Below are positions 44,479 through 53,641 of a DNA stretch of 64,000 nucleotides, one piece after another. The DNA is from CAZFBA01 sp964517135. Lineage in GTDB: Bacteria; Cyanobacteriota; Vampirovibrionia; JBFMGH01. The first letter of the stretch is position 1; each line of letters starts with the position of its first letter. Position numbers and translations under genes: made by a program. Location of the stretch: assembly GCA_964517135.1 (NCBI GenBank), contig CAZFBA010000013.1, forward strand, positions 31,490 through 95,489, given 5' to 3'. The notes under the pieces were generated by a model, which was not told the origin of the DNA, did not search any database, and was given only the letters and a program-made list of their open reading frames with translations.

Positions 44479-44892
44479 ATGACATATTCAAAACCTGACC
44501 CGGCAATGTTTATAAGCACCACTCTTCTTAATAGTCTCAATAAACTTGATTTTACCGGGTCAAATATAGAGAAAAAAGGCCGTTTTACAGCGTTTTATAA
44601 TGAACTAATTAACCTCGCAGTTAGCCTCTGGAACAGACATCACATCACATCAGACAGAGAAAGGATTAAAAAAATCATAACACTACTACCCGGAATATAT
44701 TTAAAAGCAGTAAATAGAACTGCCCATAAAGATCATGACGATTTTACTTATAGAAGATGCCTGAAAATAGCTGCTAAGTCTTCTTTTGAAGCCTGTTCTG
44801 ACACTCTTATTTATCTTCAAGAAATAGATAAAGAAATGATCTTTGCCTCAAAAGAAATAAATAATTTTTTAAGCCCAAACTCAAACATATAA
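44479..44892 (+). CDS. Orphan helical protein
   Basis: Starting at ATG 44479 (AAAGGGA lies before it), the 137-residue protein is almost all helix, with basic patches (RERIKKI, RRCLKIAAK) and no membrane segment. It might be a four-helix bundle but I cannot assign a family; no reverse transcriptase or other partner is adjacent. Direct copies of repeat family C lie on both sides. The inverted pair GCCTGC/GCAGGC (44422-44447) sits just upstream. Confidence 0.6.
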   Translation: MTYSKPDPAMFISTTLLNSLNKLDFTGSNIEKKGRFTAFYNELINLAVSLWNRHHITSDRERIKKIITLLPGIYLKAVNRTAHKDHDDFTYRRCLKIAAKSSFEACSDTLIYLQEIDKEMIFASKEINNFLSPNSNI

Positions 44893-45063
44893 GAATAATC
44901 TAAAATTCTCCAGGGTGATTTTCGTTGCTGGCAAACCCTGACATTTATTATAGATTATTTCTTGCTCCTTTGTTACTTTACTTTCAATATTACTGAATAC
45001 TTATAGCAGCGTTTTTGCAAGTTTTTAAACTGTAATTATTCCTGAAAACTCTTTACTGCCTCT

Positions 45064-45125
45064 GGAATCAGTTACCTTTTGATGGCAACCTGATATAAAT
45101 AAAATCTTTTGTCAGACATCAGTTA
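45064..45125 (+). repeat. Dispersed repeat family C, copy 2
   Basis: Matches 44270-44331 over about 60 bases (TTTTGATGGCAACCTGATAT and GTCAGACATCAGT). Its last bases overlap the 3' end of the membrane protein gene at 45119, so that gene's C-terminus is partly formed by repeat sequence. Confidence 0.65.
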
Positions 45126-46573
45126 TGAAAACTATATTTTTTGTTTTTAGTAAGAGAATTTGACCGATCAGTGCGATCATTCTGGTTTGGGGTTTTAATA
45201 TATCCTGTTCTGGAAAGAAAATCTTTAAATTGCGGGCTGAGAATTGTATACTCTGTATCACCTCTTATCCCCTGAAGGCTGACAGAAGCAGGGAAAAACT
45301 TCTCTGGAGGTACTTCATCATTACCTTCTTTTATGCCTACCTTGTTTTTCAGGAAATTAGTCAGATGCCTGGAGAATACATTGGTAGTTAAACCTAAAAC
45401 CACACCAAGAATAAGGAAGGTCTGAATGCTGTGTGTCATCATAAATTCAATACCTTTAGCCTTCTTGATGTCTGTTATATTCAGCTTCTTAATAGCTTTA
45501 CCGATCAGGCCAGTAGCACCTTTTACGTTATTAGACCCTTTTGCTGAGGCACTGCCCAGAACTTTCTTACTGGCTATCAAACTTCCTGCTGATAGAGTTT
45601 CAATAACAAAGTTATAAGCGGCAAGGAATATACGGCCATCTAGCAAAGCAGCAGCAGGCCTGAGTATTGCATTGGTAAAGATGTTTCTTACTATCCGGGC
45701 ATTAGTAGAAAGCCCGTAATCCCAGCTGGCAACTTTTTTAAAGCCATTTTGGATAGCTTTTCCTATGCCACTTTCAGGGCTTACATACCTCAGAAAAGCA
45801 AGAGCACCACCGCTGGCCAGCAATGGTATACCAAATAAATTGAAGTTTGACTTCTGTTTTCGTTCGCCTGGTTTTTCTTTAGGTTTGGGTACAATGGGTT
45901 TATCTTTGATGCGCACCTTTTCATGCAGAAAATTAAGCATATTCGGTAGATATTTACATATAAAAGTCGGAATAATATAACCCGTAAATAAAGCAGCTCC
46001 AAAAGCATACATAAAGAACTGCTTTGAGCCCTTCATTGTTCTGACTTTCATTAACAAATCATCTATTTTGTCTTTTGAAAGTTCTTTAACACTACCACCA
46101 TTGGCTTTAGCAAACTGGTTCAGGTTTTTAAATAAAGATTTAAGTGTTTCTTTCTCTCCGGGGTTTTTGGGATCAAAAGTAGTCAAAAGTGTTTTCTTAA
46201 GTACCTTCCAGTGGTTGGCATCTTTACCGGCGTTTCTTAAGGCGTCATCAATGTTATCAAGTGGTAATTTTTCCAGGCCAATAAACTGTTTAGCATTCTT
46301 ACCAAGCTGCAAAATATTGGTATTTATACCATTCACCACACCATTAAGCATTTTATATACTGACATCTGAGTAAGAAGAGACAGGCCTGTAGCAACAATC
46401 ATCCAGGTCATAACCTGTGATTTCTCTTCTGCCGGTGTTTTCTTATCAAGAGGAACCATACCGGCCCTTACAAGCCCGAGACCAGTTGTTATCATAGTCG
46501 TAGCGGCGTTGCTTTTGCTTAAATCACCCGCAGTGTTTAATATATTGTTACTTATTCCAGATAATTGAATCAT
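45119..46573 (-). CDS. Multi-pass membrane protein of unknown function
   Basis: The protein (484 residues from ATG 46573; a TTG at 46582 would add three) has at least four hydrophobic segments at about 55-75, 185-207, 245-265 and 390-412, separated by long basic regions. The N-terminal part is Gly/Thr-rich. No transporter or enzyme signature is visible. It is a single gene pointing into the family C repeat. Basic loops (for example PIVPKPKEKPGERKQK) are probably cytoplasmic. Confidence 0.65.
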   Translation of the reverse strand: MIQLSGISNNILNTAGDLSKSNAATTMITTGLGLVRAGMVPLDKKTPAEEKSQVMTWMIVATGLSLLTQMSVYKMLNGVVNGINTNILQLGKNAKQFIGLEKLPLDNIDDALRNAGKDANHWKVLKKTLLTTFDPKNPGEKETLKSLFKNLNQFAKANGGSVKELSKDKIDDLLMKVRTMKGSKQFFMYAFGAALFTGYIIPTFICKYLPNMLNFLHEKVRIKDKPIVPKPKEKPGERKQKSNFNLFGIPLLASGGALAFLRYVSPESGIGKAIQNGFKKVASWDYGLSTNARIVRNIFTNAILRPAAALLDGRIFLAAYNFVIETLSAGSLIASKKVLGSASAKGSNNVKGATGLIGKAIKKLNITDIKKAKGIEFMMTHSIQTFLILGVVLGLTTNVFSRHLTNFLKNKVGIKEGNDEVPPEKFFPASVSLQGIRGDTEYTILSPQFKDFLSRTGYIKTPNQNDRTDRSNSLTKNKKYSFHN

Positions 46574-46804
46574 TGATCCCAAACCAGTTAGTTTTCTAAT
46601 TATCTAACGATACTGAAAATCTAAATTGCCTGATAATAATTGTTTTAAAATACATTTGTTACATTTAATGTTTATACACTTATTCAAATTCTTGTTATGA
46701 CAGGATTTTCAATATTTATTGTTCAAAGAAATGTTAAGAAAAATATTGAATACACTTATTAAAAAAACTAACAAATTGAGGCATAATTTTGCGCTTGCGA
46801 TGGT

Positions 46805-46833
46805 TTGGTCTTTGAGGGCCAACCTGTTATAAT
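46805..46833 (+). promoter_or_regulatory. Extended -10 promoter
   Basis: TTGGTC (46805-46810), a 17-base spacer and TGT-TATAAT (46825-46833) form a good sigma70-type promoter with an extended -10, 22 bases before the ATG at 46856. Confidence 0.55.
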
Positions 46834-46855
46834 GTCAAAAAAGGAAGGATATCTT

Positions 46856-47083
46856 ATGTGTTATGGAATAGCAATAATAATAAGCATTATCACCTGGATA
46901 TATATTTTTATTGCTTCTTTTAAAGATGGCTGCCTGTGGCCAGTGTTGATACTGCTTTTTGGCCCTATCGCTATTCTTGTTTATGTTATTCTTGCGTATA
47001 AGGGAGATAAGGTTATAGTTCTGGCCGGGTTTTATGCACCATTGCTGGTCAGTCTTATTGCTAAGTTTGTTGTAGGTTTTTAG
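46856..47083 (+). CDS. Small membrane protein
   Basis: The ATG at 46856 has AAGGAAGG at ideal distance, so the 75-residue form (MCYGIAII...) is preferred over the longer frame from 46805, which would start upstream of the promoter's -10 box. It has two to three membrane helices and no recognised family. It lies 13 bases before the purine nucleoside phosphorylase gene and is probably co-transcribed. Confidence 0.7.
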   Translation: MCYGIAIIISIITWIYIFIASFKDGCLWPVLILLFGPIAILVYVILAYKGDKVIVLAGFYAPLLVSLIAKFVVGF

Positions 47084-47096
47084 GGTAGAGGTTAAA

Positions 47097-47909
47097 ATGG
47101 AAAATTTAAAGAAAGCTGTTGATTTTATTAATACAAAGACAGATGTAACACCTGAGATAGCATTAATTCTGGGCTCTGGGCTTGGTGCAATAGCTGATGA
47201 GATTGATGGCATACGTATTTCATATGAGGATATACCCGGTTTCCCTCCGTCAAAGGTTGAAGGGCATGCTGGCAAACTTGTTATAGGGAACCTGAATGGC
47301 AGAAAGGTTATTGCCATGCAGGGGCGTTTTCATTATTATGAAGGCTACCCAATGTCTACGGTAGTTTTTCCTGTGCGTGTTATGAAGATGCTGGGGGCAG
47401 GTATTCTTGTTGTAACAAATGCAGCAGGAGGCGTTAACGAGGCTTATACTCCTGGAGACCTTATGATTATTGAGGATCATATCAATGCAATGTGCAATAA
47501 TCCTCTTATGGGTGAAAATTATGCTGAGCTTGGGCCGAGGTTCCCTGATATGAGCTTTGCTTACAATAAAGACTACATTAAAATAGCAGAAGAAGTAGCC
47601 AGTTCTCTTGATATCAAAACACAAAAAGGTGTCTATTATGGATCTTCAGGGCCATCATATGAAACACCTACAGAAATAAGAATGATCAGGATGCTTGGTG
47701 GTGATGCGGTAGGTATGTCAACGGTTCCAGAAGTTATTGTAGCCAATCATATGTCAATGAAAGTACTCGGGGTTTCTTGCATAACCAACATGGCAGCAGG
47801 CATTTTGCCGCAGCCTCTCACTCATGAAGAGGTCATTGATACGACCAATAAAGTCAAAAAGAACTTTATAGAGATGATGAAAGAGGTTATCAAACGGTTA
47901 AGGATCTAG
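47097..47909 (+). CDS. punA: Purine nucleoside phosphorylase (trimeric, PunA type)
   Basis: The 270-residue protein has the trimeric PNP pattern: ILGSGLGAIADEI (phosphate-binding), VEGHAGKLVIGN, QGRFHYYEGYP, VTNAAGGVNEAYTPGDLM, a PSYETPTEIRM segment and DAVGMSTVPEVIVANH. These supply phosphate and base binding. It splits inosine, guanosine or methylthioadenosine-type nucleosides; the N in the ITNMAAG position favours 6-oxopurines. It might cooperate with MtnA in salvage, but this type is not the usual MTA phosphorylase. Its end overlaps the converging gene by 4 bases. Confidence 0.93.
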   Translation: MENLKKAVDFINTKTDVTPEIALILGSGLGAIADEIDGIRISYEDIPGFPPSKVEGHAGKLVIGNLNGRKVIAMQGRFHYYEGYPMSTVVFPVRVMKMLGAGILVVTNAAGGVNEAYTPGDLMIIEDHINAMCNNPLMGENYAELGPRFPDMSFAYNKDYIKIAEEVASSLDIKTQKGVYYGSSGPSYETPTEIRMIRMLGGDAVGMSTVPEVIVANHMSMKVLGVSCITNMAAGILPQPLTHEEVIDTTNKVKKNFIEMMKEVIKRLRI

Positions 47910-48994
47910 TCAAATTCAAGATGCAGGCCAAAATCTTCAGGTTTTGATTTTTCTTCAAGGGTATTACCAAGTTGCTGTCGGGCCTCAATTATTTCTTCTG
48001 AAGGTTCGAGGTTGATTTCAAATGCCAGTTGTACAGTATCATGCAGGTTATAGCTTTGCAAACAGGAGCCTACTGTTCCATCCAGTGAGGCCAGCTCAAT
48101 AAGTGACAGGTCTTTCTTTTTGCTTATTGATACATCCAGTGTGTATAGTTCTTCTTCAATGTCAGGTAATCTCTGTTCAATAATGGTTTCTTTCTTTACT
48201 GGCATAGAATAATAATTTTTACTCATTTGAGATATTGTTTCAAAAGCCTGTTGCCTGCGAAGGTCTGATGATTCAGTAGTTAATCCAAGAACGATAGTGC
48301 AGCAGGTTTTTATTAGTTCTCCTGTAGCTGTATCTGGTCTTACATGATAGAATTTATTAAGCCATGAAATACATGAATTGTAGAAATCTGCTCTGTTTAG
48401 TCTTCTTTTATCAATAGATGAAAGTTCATCAACATATTCAACATCAAAATTATCAGAAACAATAGTAATAAGCAGATATATTTCAAGATCTCTTATCATT
48501 TTTTTTAGCTCTTCATCGCTAAAAATAGTGCCATCTCTTATTTCATCTATCCTGGCTAATGTATTACACTTCTTAAGGCTTTCAGCAGAAAAATTTATGT
48601 AAGAAAAAATTTCCGGGTAATAGTCCTGATCTGCTTCGATAAGGTTGTTTAATGTTTTACAGAGCTTTTCAAAGGCTTGTTCACGCTTTTTAGCATGAAT
48701 TTCATACATTCTAACGAAGTGATAGCGATTTTTGTTAAAGAGATCCAGCACAACATTTTGTTTAAGAGATTTAATACCGTTAGAATAAGATTCTGTAAGT
48801 ATACACTGGGCATAGAGTTCCATAAGATTAATCATATTAAGCATAAAGTGGCATTTCATAGCTATCAGTGTATCAGGATACATAGCAACAATGCGGCTAT
48901 AGTCGATATAAGCCCCTTCAATATTTTCATTAAAGAGTTTCTGATTGCTTTTTTTAAAGAGTTTTAAAGAATATTCTTCCCTTGTTTTATCCAT
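47906..48994 (-). CDS. Helical protein, partner of the Ycf46-type ATPase
   Basis: The 362-residue protein is helical throughout. The N-terminal 60 residues look TPR-like (SLKLFKKSNQKLFNENIEGA and a following YPDT), the middle is rich in Leu/Glu/Lys and the C-terminal 60 residues are acidic. It lies 17 bases downstream of the AAA ATPase gene, so the two form an operon. No enzyme motif is visible. It could be a regulatory or adaptor subunit. Confidence 0.65.
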   Translation of the reverse strand: MDKTREEYSLKLFKKSNQKLFNENIEGAYIDYSRIVAMYPDTLIAMKCHFMLNMINLMELYAQCILTESYSNGIKSLKQNVVLDLFNKNRYHFVRMYEIHAKKREQAFEKLCKTLNNLIEADQDYYPEIFSYINFSAESLKKCNTLARIDEIRDGTIFSDEELKKMIRDLEIYLLITIVSDNFDVEYVDELSSIDKRRLNRADFYNSCISWLNKFYHVRPDTATGELIKTCCTIVLGLTTESSDLRRQQAFETISQMSKNYYSMPVKKETIIEQRLPDIEEELYTLDVSISKKKDLSLIELASLDGTVGSCLQSYNLHDTVQLAFEINLEPSEEIIEARQQLGNTLEEKSKPEDFGLHLEFD

Positions 48995-49011
48995 AAGAGT
49001 TTTTTCATTGT

Positions 49012-50571
49012 TTAAGAAAGTAAATCTGATGGTGAGCGCCTTGATTGAGCAGGTGCCACCTGTATTGAAGAAGGTCTTGCACGATATTTTGCCCAGTGTC
49101 TTAGTTTTTCAATTTCTTCAAGCATAGTTTTTGATAGAGGCACTGTCAGTTCAATATTTTTTGCCAGATGTGATATCTGAAGGTGGCTGTTTCCGTCGAA
49201 AGCATCAAACAGCGCAGAGATAACAACCTGTTCTATTTCGGCTCCGCTGAAGCCGTCTGTCTTTGAGGCAAGCACCCGGAGGTTCGTAGGGTTTATGAGC
49301 TGCGGATTTTTATATTTTTTGAGCATTATATTAAATATAATGTCTCGTTCTTTTTCGTTAGGCAGGTCAACAAAAAATATTTCGTCGAAACGTCCTTTTC
49401 GCATAAATTCTGGAGGTAGATTAGTAATATCATTAGCAGTTGCAATTACAAATACAGGAGATTTTTTTTCTTGCAGCCAGGTAATAAAAGTACCAAAGAC
49501 TCTTGAGGTTGTGCCGCCGTCAGAGGCTCCAGAGCTTTTCATGCCAGCAAAGGCCTTTTCTACTTCATCAATCCAGAGTATGCAGGGGGCAACCGATTCA
49601 GAGAGTTTGATCACTGTACGAATATTTTCTTCTGAAGAGCCGATATAGCCGCTGAATACTCTGCCTACATCCAGCCTAAGTAAGGGCATATTCCAGATAG
49701 ATGCCATGGCTTTAGCGCAAAGACTTTTGCCGCAGCCCTGAACGCCTAACAATAAGACGCCTTTAGGTGATGGCAGGCCGAATTGTTTGGCTCTGAAACT
49801 GAAAGCCTTTGATCTTTTTTTAAGCCATTCTTTAAGGTGGTCGAGCCCACCTATGTCTTCCATTTTTTCATCTACCTGACAATATTCAAGGATACCGGTT
49901 TTTTTAATATTTTGCTGTTTTTCAAACAACACTTCCTGTATGTCTTCTTTATCAAGGACTTTATCTTTGACGATGGCCCTTGCGAATACATTTTCTGCCT
50001 CATTAAGTGTCAGCCCCAGTGCTGCTTTGAGTAGCTCTTCTTTTGTTTCGAGTTCCAGATTAACTGTTATTTCAGGGTTTAGCTTAACAGTATTAATAAT
50101 TTCATCCAGTTTTTTTTCAAGTTCTTTTAAAGATGGCAGCGGAAAATCAACAACTGTAATCTCTTTATTCAGATCTCCTGGTATTTCAAACTTTGTAGAG
50201 AGGATAATAACGTTTTTATAGGTTCTTCTCAGCTTATTATAAATATCTCTAAACTTTCTGATAACCTGTTTATCTTCAAAGAAGTGGTGAACATCCTTGA
50301 GTATATAGACAGCAGCTTCGTCAGAAGAGAGTATATGATCAAGAGTATTGCTTAAATCCATTGTTTTGTCCTGGGCACCGGTGCCATCAACCCCCAGACC
50401 TTCTGTTATAGACCATGTATAGAGTTTTCTCTTTTGTCTGTAGTTATTAAACAGGCCTCTAAGGCAACTCAAGACCCGTTCTTCTTCCCATGTAGTAATA
50501 TAAATAACCGGGTAACGGGAGCGAATAAGTACATCTATTTGTGAAAGGGTATTATTTGTATCGTATTTCAT
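49012..50571 (-). CDS. Ycf46-type AAA ATPase
   Basis: The 519-residue protein has an N-terminal region (about 1-230) with the pattern of Ycf46 proteins (IDVLIRSRYPVIYITTWEEE), followed by an AAA module. That module has Walker A GVQGCGKS (about 270), Walker B ILWIDEVEKAF, sensor 1 VIATAND and the arginine-finger-like region RKGRFDEIFF. Ycf46 occurs in chloroplast and cyanobacterial genomes and in related bacteria; in cyanobacteria it affects photosynthetic carbon uptake, but elsewhere its role is unknown. The gene heads a two-gene operon. Confidence 0.88.
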   Translation of the reverse strand: MKYDTNNTLSQIDVLIRSRYPVIYITTWEEERVLSCLRGLFNNYRQKRKLYTWSITEGLGVDGTGAQDKTMDLSNTLDHILSSDEAAVYILKDVHHFFEDKQVIRKFRDIYNKLRRTYKNVIILSTKFEIPGDLNKEITVVDFPLPSLKELEKKLDEIINTVKLNPEITVNLELETKEELLKAALGLTLNEAENVFARAIVKDKVLDKEDIQEVLFEKQQNIKKTGILEYCQVDEKMEDIGGLDHLKEWLKKRSKAFSFRAKQFGLPSPKGVLLLGVQGCGKSLCAKAMASIWNMPLLRLDVGRVFSGYIGSSEENIRTVIKLSESVAPCILWIDEVEKAFAGMKSSGASDGGTTSRVFGTFITWLQEKKSPVFVIATANDITNLPPEFMRKGRFDEIFFVDLPNEKERDIIFNIMLKKYKNPQLINPTNLRVLASKTDGFSGAEIEQVVISALFDAFDGNSHLQISHLAKNIELTVPLSKTMLEEIEKLRHWAKYRARPSSIQVAPAQSRRSPSDLLS

Positions 50572-50658
50572 TTTAGCAGTCCGAATTATGTGACCTTATA
50601 AATTTATGATAAATTTTATTTGTTTGTAATGCAAGAAAAAATTGTTATTTTGAGTTAT

Positions 50659-51594
50659 TTATTGTTTGTAATTTATTGTTGCTTCTCTATCCTGCTGTTT
50701 GCCGTAAGAGGTTGCAGCCCACTTTGAGCGGTTTTTGCTTTTTTGTTGAAGATCTTTCAGGCGTGTTTCTTTCCATTCAAAGACAATATCACCATTTTCT
50801 TTTATGTTAATTATTCTGAATGCATTAGGATATTCTACCAGGGCTGGTGCGCAGGCGTGAACCTGCTTGCCGTCTTTTTTAATGCTTGTTGTATGATAAT
50901 GTCCGCTTATGACAAGGGCTACATTAGGGTATTTACGTATCATATTAAGAGCTTCAGTTCGGCCAGGCTCGTATATAGTATGATTTGAACCTGAAAAGGG
51001 TGGTATTATTGGGTAGTGGAGGGCAACAATAACAACCCGATCTTTATTGTGTTCAAGCTGTGTCTGAAACCATTTGAGCTGCTCTGGATCCAGGTAGCCG
51101 TGGACGGTATGCTTGAAATCCATTGTGCCATCGAGAACTATAATAGCTGTTTGAGTGCTGGGGTAAAAGGTATAATAACCTTTATCGTTTTGCATTCCTC
51201 TTGTATGTGCTTTCATAAGAGGTATCAGGTTCTTTTTGACCATATATCCACCGTATGAAACATCATGATTACCCAGAACAGGGTACCAGGGATATTTTAA
51301 TTTGTCAGCATAGCTTATAAAACGCATCATATCGCTTTTCTGGGCACTGTCTATCATATCACCTGTAAATATAACAAATTCAATATCTTCAAGTTCATTT
51401 AGCTGATCAATAGCATCTTTTAGCAGTATAAAAGAGTCTTTAAATAGTCTGCGAGAGTTATCCAGATTTGTTTGCATAACCTGAGGATCTGAAATTTGTA
51501 CAAATTTGACAACGGTATCATCTGCTTCCTGAGCTTTCACAGGCATAAACAAAGTTAAAACAATTATAAGTATTGTTAATAAATATTTGTGCAT
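50659..51594 (-). CDS. Secreted calcineurin-like metallophosphoesterase
   Basis: The ATG at 51594 (preceded by GGAG) starts a signal peptide (MHKYLLTILIIVLTLF...VKA), giving 311 residues. The mature enzyme has the metal-binding motifs of the family: ISDPQ (D-x-H position filled by Q), TGDMID, LGNHD, LHYP, and SGHYHT. It probably cleaves a phosphodiester or phosphomonoester outside the cytoplasmic membrane. Substitution of His by Gln in the first motif is seen in some relatives. The frame to 51672 is an unsupported extension. Confidence 0.88.
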   Translation of the reverse strand: MHKYLLTILIIVLTLFMPVKAQEADDTVVKFVQISDPQVMQTNLDNSRRLFKDSFILLKDAIDQLNELEDIEFVIFTGDMIDSAQKSDMMRFISYADKLKYPWYPVLGNHDVSYGGYMVKKNLIPLMKAHTRGMQNDKGYYTFYPSTQTAIIVLDGTMDFKHTVHGYLDPEQLKWFQTQLEHNKDRVVIVALHYPIIPPFSGSNHTIYEPGRTEALNMIRKYPNVALVISGHYHTTSIKKDGKQVHACAPALVEYPNAFRIINIKENGDIVFEWKETRLKDLQQKSKNRSKWAATSYGKQQDREATINYKQ

Positions 51595-51826
51595 AATGCT
51601 AACTCCATAAACTATTATTTTAAAACTATTTAGCAATAAATAAATCTTAAAAACCTTATATAAAGGCTGCAAAACTTATATACAGGGTGCTAAGTTAATT
51701 ATATTACAGATCTGTTGTTTTTTCAGCAAAAAACTATAAGTTCACACTGACTTTTTAGAACTGAGGAGAAATTCTTCTTAGAGCGTTTTTTAGAGTTATG
51801 AAGAGGCAATAAACTCAAAAGTGTTG

Positions 51827-51835
51827 TGGTATACT
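51827..51835 (+). promoter_or_regulatory. Possible extended -10 promoter
   Basis: TGG directly precedes TATACT about 36 bases before the ATG at 51871. There is no good -35 box. Confidence 0.35.
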
Positions 51836-51870
51836 TGAATCCGGGTTAACAGGAGAGAGAGGAAATACAT

Positions 51871-53397
51871 ATGAGTTTTTTAAACAAGATGCAAGAAAGT
51901 GCAGCAGCAACAAAACTTTTAGCATCCTTAAAATCGGGTAAGCAGGTAAGTACGCAGGTTGTTGATGCTTATATGAAAAAAGATTTCAACAGGATGATTA
52001 GCCTGATTGAGCAAATTCTGGGAGAAGAACCCGATAACAAAAAGGCTGATGTCTATCATACCCTGAGTAATCTGTGTTATACATCTAAAAATTACTTATT
52101 GGCAAAAGAATGCATAAACAAAGCTCTCTCCTTTAGTAAACAGGGAAAGTTTTTTGAAACACTGGGAGATATTTTAAATACTACTGAAGAGTATGATGAC
52201 GCCATAAAAGCTTATAATATGGCCGGAGAGATGAATAAAGAAACTGAAAATATCTATCTCAAGCTAATAAAAATATACAGGTTAAAAGCAAACTATACTT
52301 CACTTGTAGATAGCATATGGAAGTATGTTCAAAAGTATAATAAGCCTTACTGGGCCTGGGAAACAACTGTTTATCTTTTTGATCAGGAAACCTGGCACAA
52401 ATCTTTAAATATGAAGTCTCCCGGAACAGCCCTTTGCTTTGTTCTAAGAGAAGTAATGGAAACTCAAAAACCTTCAGTAGTTATAGAAATGTCTGAACGA
52501 CTATCAGTACAACCTTTTCCTCTTTTTGGCACGCCTCTTGAAAATGCTGCTTATAGCTGGATAAGAGCACAATGCTTTGTTAAAATAGCTGCTTACAGCA
52601 AAGCAGCTGAAGAATGGTATAAAATATCCCAGCTAGCAGGTATACCTGATGAACTGAAAAGGGTTGCTAATGCTGAATGGAGAGCAAATGAACTGGCGGG
52701 TCATTTTGATCCTCTTATTCTTCGTAATATATATACACGAGAACAGACCGCCAGGCAGGGCCAATTTATGAAGGCAATTATATTAATATCTGATATAAGA
52801 GGTTTCTCACGATTTAGCTATGAATTCAGGCACGCTCCACAGGTTATATTGCAGTTTTTACAGCCCAATTTCGATGCCAGTCAGGATATCATTGCAAAAT
52901 ACAACGGCATGCTTGATAAATACCTTGGTGATGGTTTTATATCATTCTTTATACCCGAAAAGCAAGACGAAGAAGGTTATTATAAAGCAACTCTGGATGC
53001 CATGAAAGCCTCAATTGATTTACAAAAATATTTTAACTCACAGTTGCCTAACTGGTCTGATATATGGAAAAGAAACCTTGATGAAACAACATTTCACCAG
53101 CTTTTAGTAGATCAGGTAGGGTTAGGTATCGGTATTCACACTGGTTTTGTATTTGTAGGTGAGGTAGGTACCCTTAAAAGAAAGCAATATACAGCACTTG
53201 GTAATGTTGTAAACTTTACTGCACGTCTTCAGGGCAAAGCTCCCAGAGATCACATTGTATTTTCTGCCCCTATTTATGAATATATCAAGAGCCTTGATCT
53301 TGAATATCGTGTTGAAGAGATGCCTGAAGAGAAATATTCTGACCTCAAAAATATACCGGGAAGCTATAAGTTGTATTATATCAAGTGTAATAGCTAA
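51871..53397 (+). CDS. TPR protein with class III nucleotide cyclase domain
   Basis: The 508-residue protein has TPR-like repeats (about 35-145), a middle helical region and a class III cyclase domain (about 298-480). The two metal-binding aspartates are present (D308 in SDIRGF and D354 in LGDG). The transition-state Asn and Arg are N448 and R452 (NVVNFTARL). The residue that usually is Asp (GDxVN) and recognises adenine is Asn445 here, so substrate specificity is unclear. It makes cAMP, cGMP or is degenerate. AGGAGAGAGAGG lies before the ATG. Confidence 0.9.
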   Translation: MSFLNKMQESAAATKLLASLKSGKQVSTQVVDAYMKKDFNRMISLIEQILGEEPDNKKADVYHTLSNLCYTSKNYLLAKECINKALSFSKQGKFFETLGDILNTTEEYDDAIKAYNMAGEMNKETENIYLKLIKIYRLKANYTSLVDSIWKYVQKYNKPYWAWETTVYLFDQETWHKSLNMKSPGTALCFVLREVMETQKPSVVIEMSERLSVQPFPLFGTPLENAAYSWIRAQCFVKIAAYSKAAEEWYKISQLAGIPDELKRVANAEWRANELAGHFDPLILRNIYTREQTARQGQFMKAIILISDIRGFSRFSYEFRHAPQVILQFLQPNFDASQDIIAKYNGMLDKYLGDGFISFFIPEKQDEEGYYKATLDAMKASIDLQKYFNSQLPNWSDIWKRNLDETTFHQLLVDQVGLGIGIHTGFVFVGEVGTLKRKQYTALGNVVNFTARLQGKAPRDHIVFSAPIYEYIKSLDLEYRVEEMPEEKYSDLKNIPGSYKLYYIKCNS

Positions 53398-53641
53398 TCA
53401 ATACCAGTGTATCAGGCGGCAATACCTGTAAAAAGCTATTCTTCCTGTGCTTCTGGGATCTCATTTATTGTAGTCAAGTAGTGGTTTATAAAAAGACAAT
53501 GGAATCTCTGATTTTTGAGTTTTTCTGAAGTCTCAAATTAACTATGTTGATAAATTTTTTTATGCTAAATTTGACTCAGATTGCCTCAACTGGCAGGCTT
53601 AAGTTTGTTAATGGCCCCTGTTTTTTTGAAGGAGAAATAAT

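Noticed and set aside
44479..44892. Avd-like four-helix bundle of a diversity-generating retroelement
   Set aside because: No reverse transcriptase and no template/variable repeat pair were seen nearby; the repeats are ordinary direct repeats.
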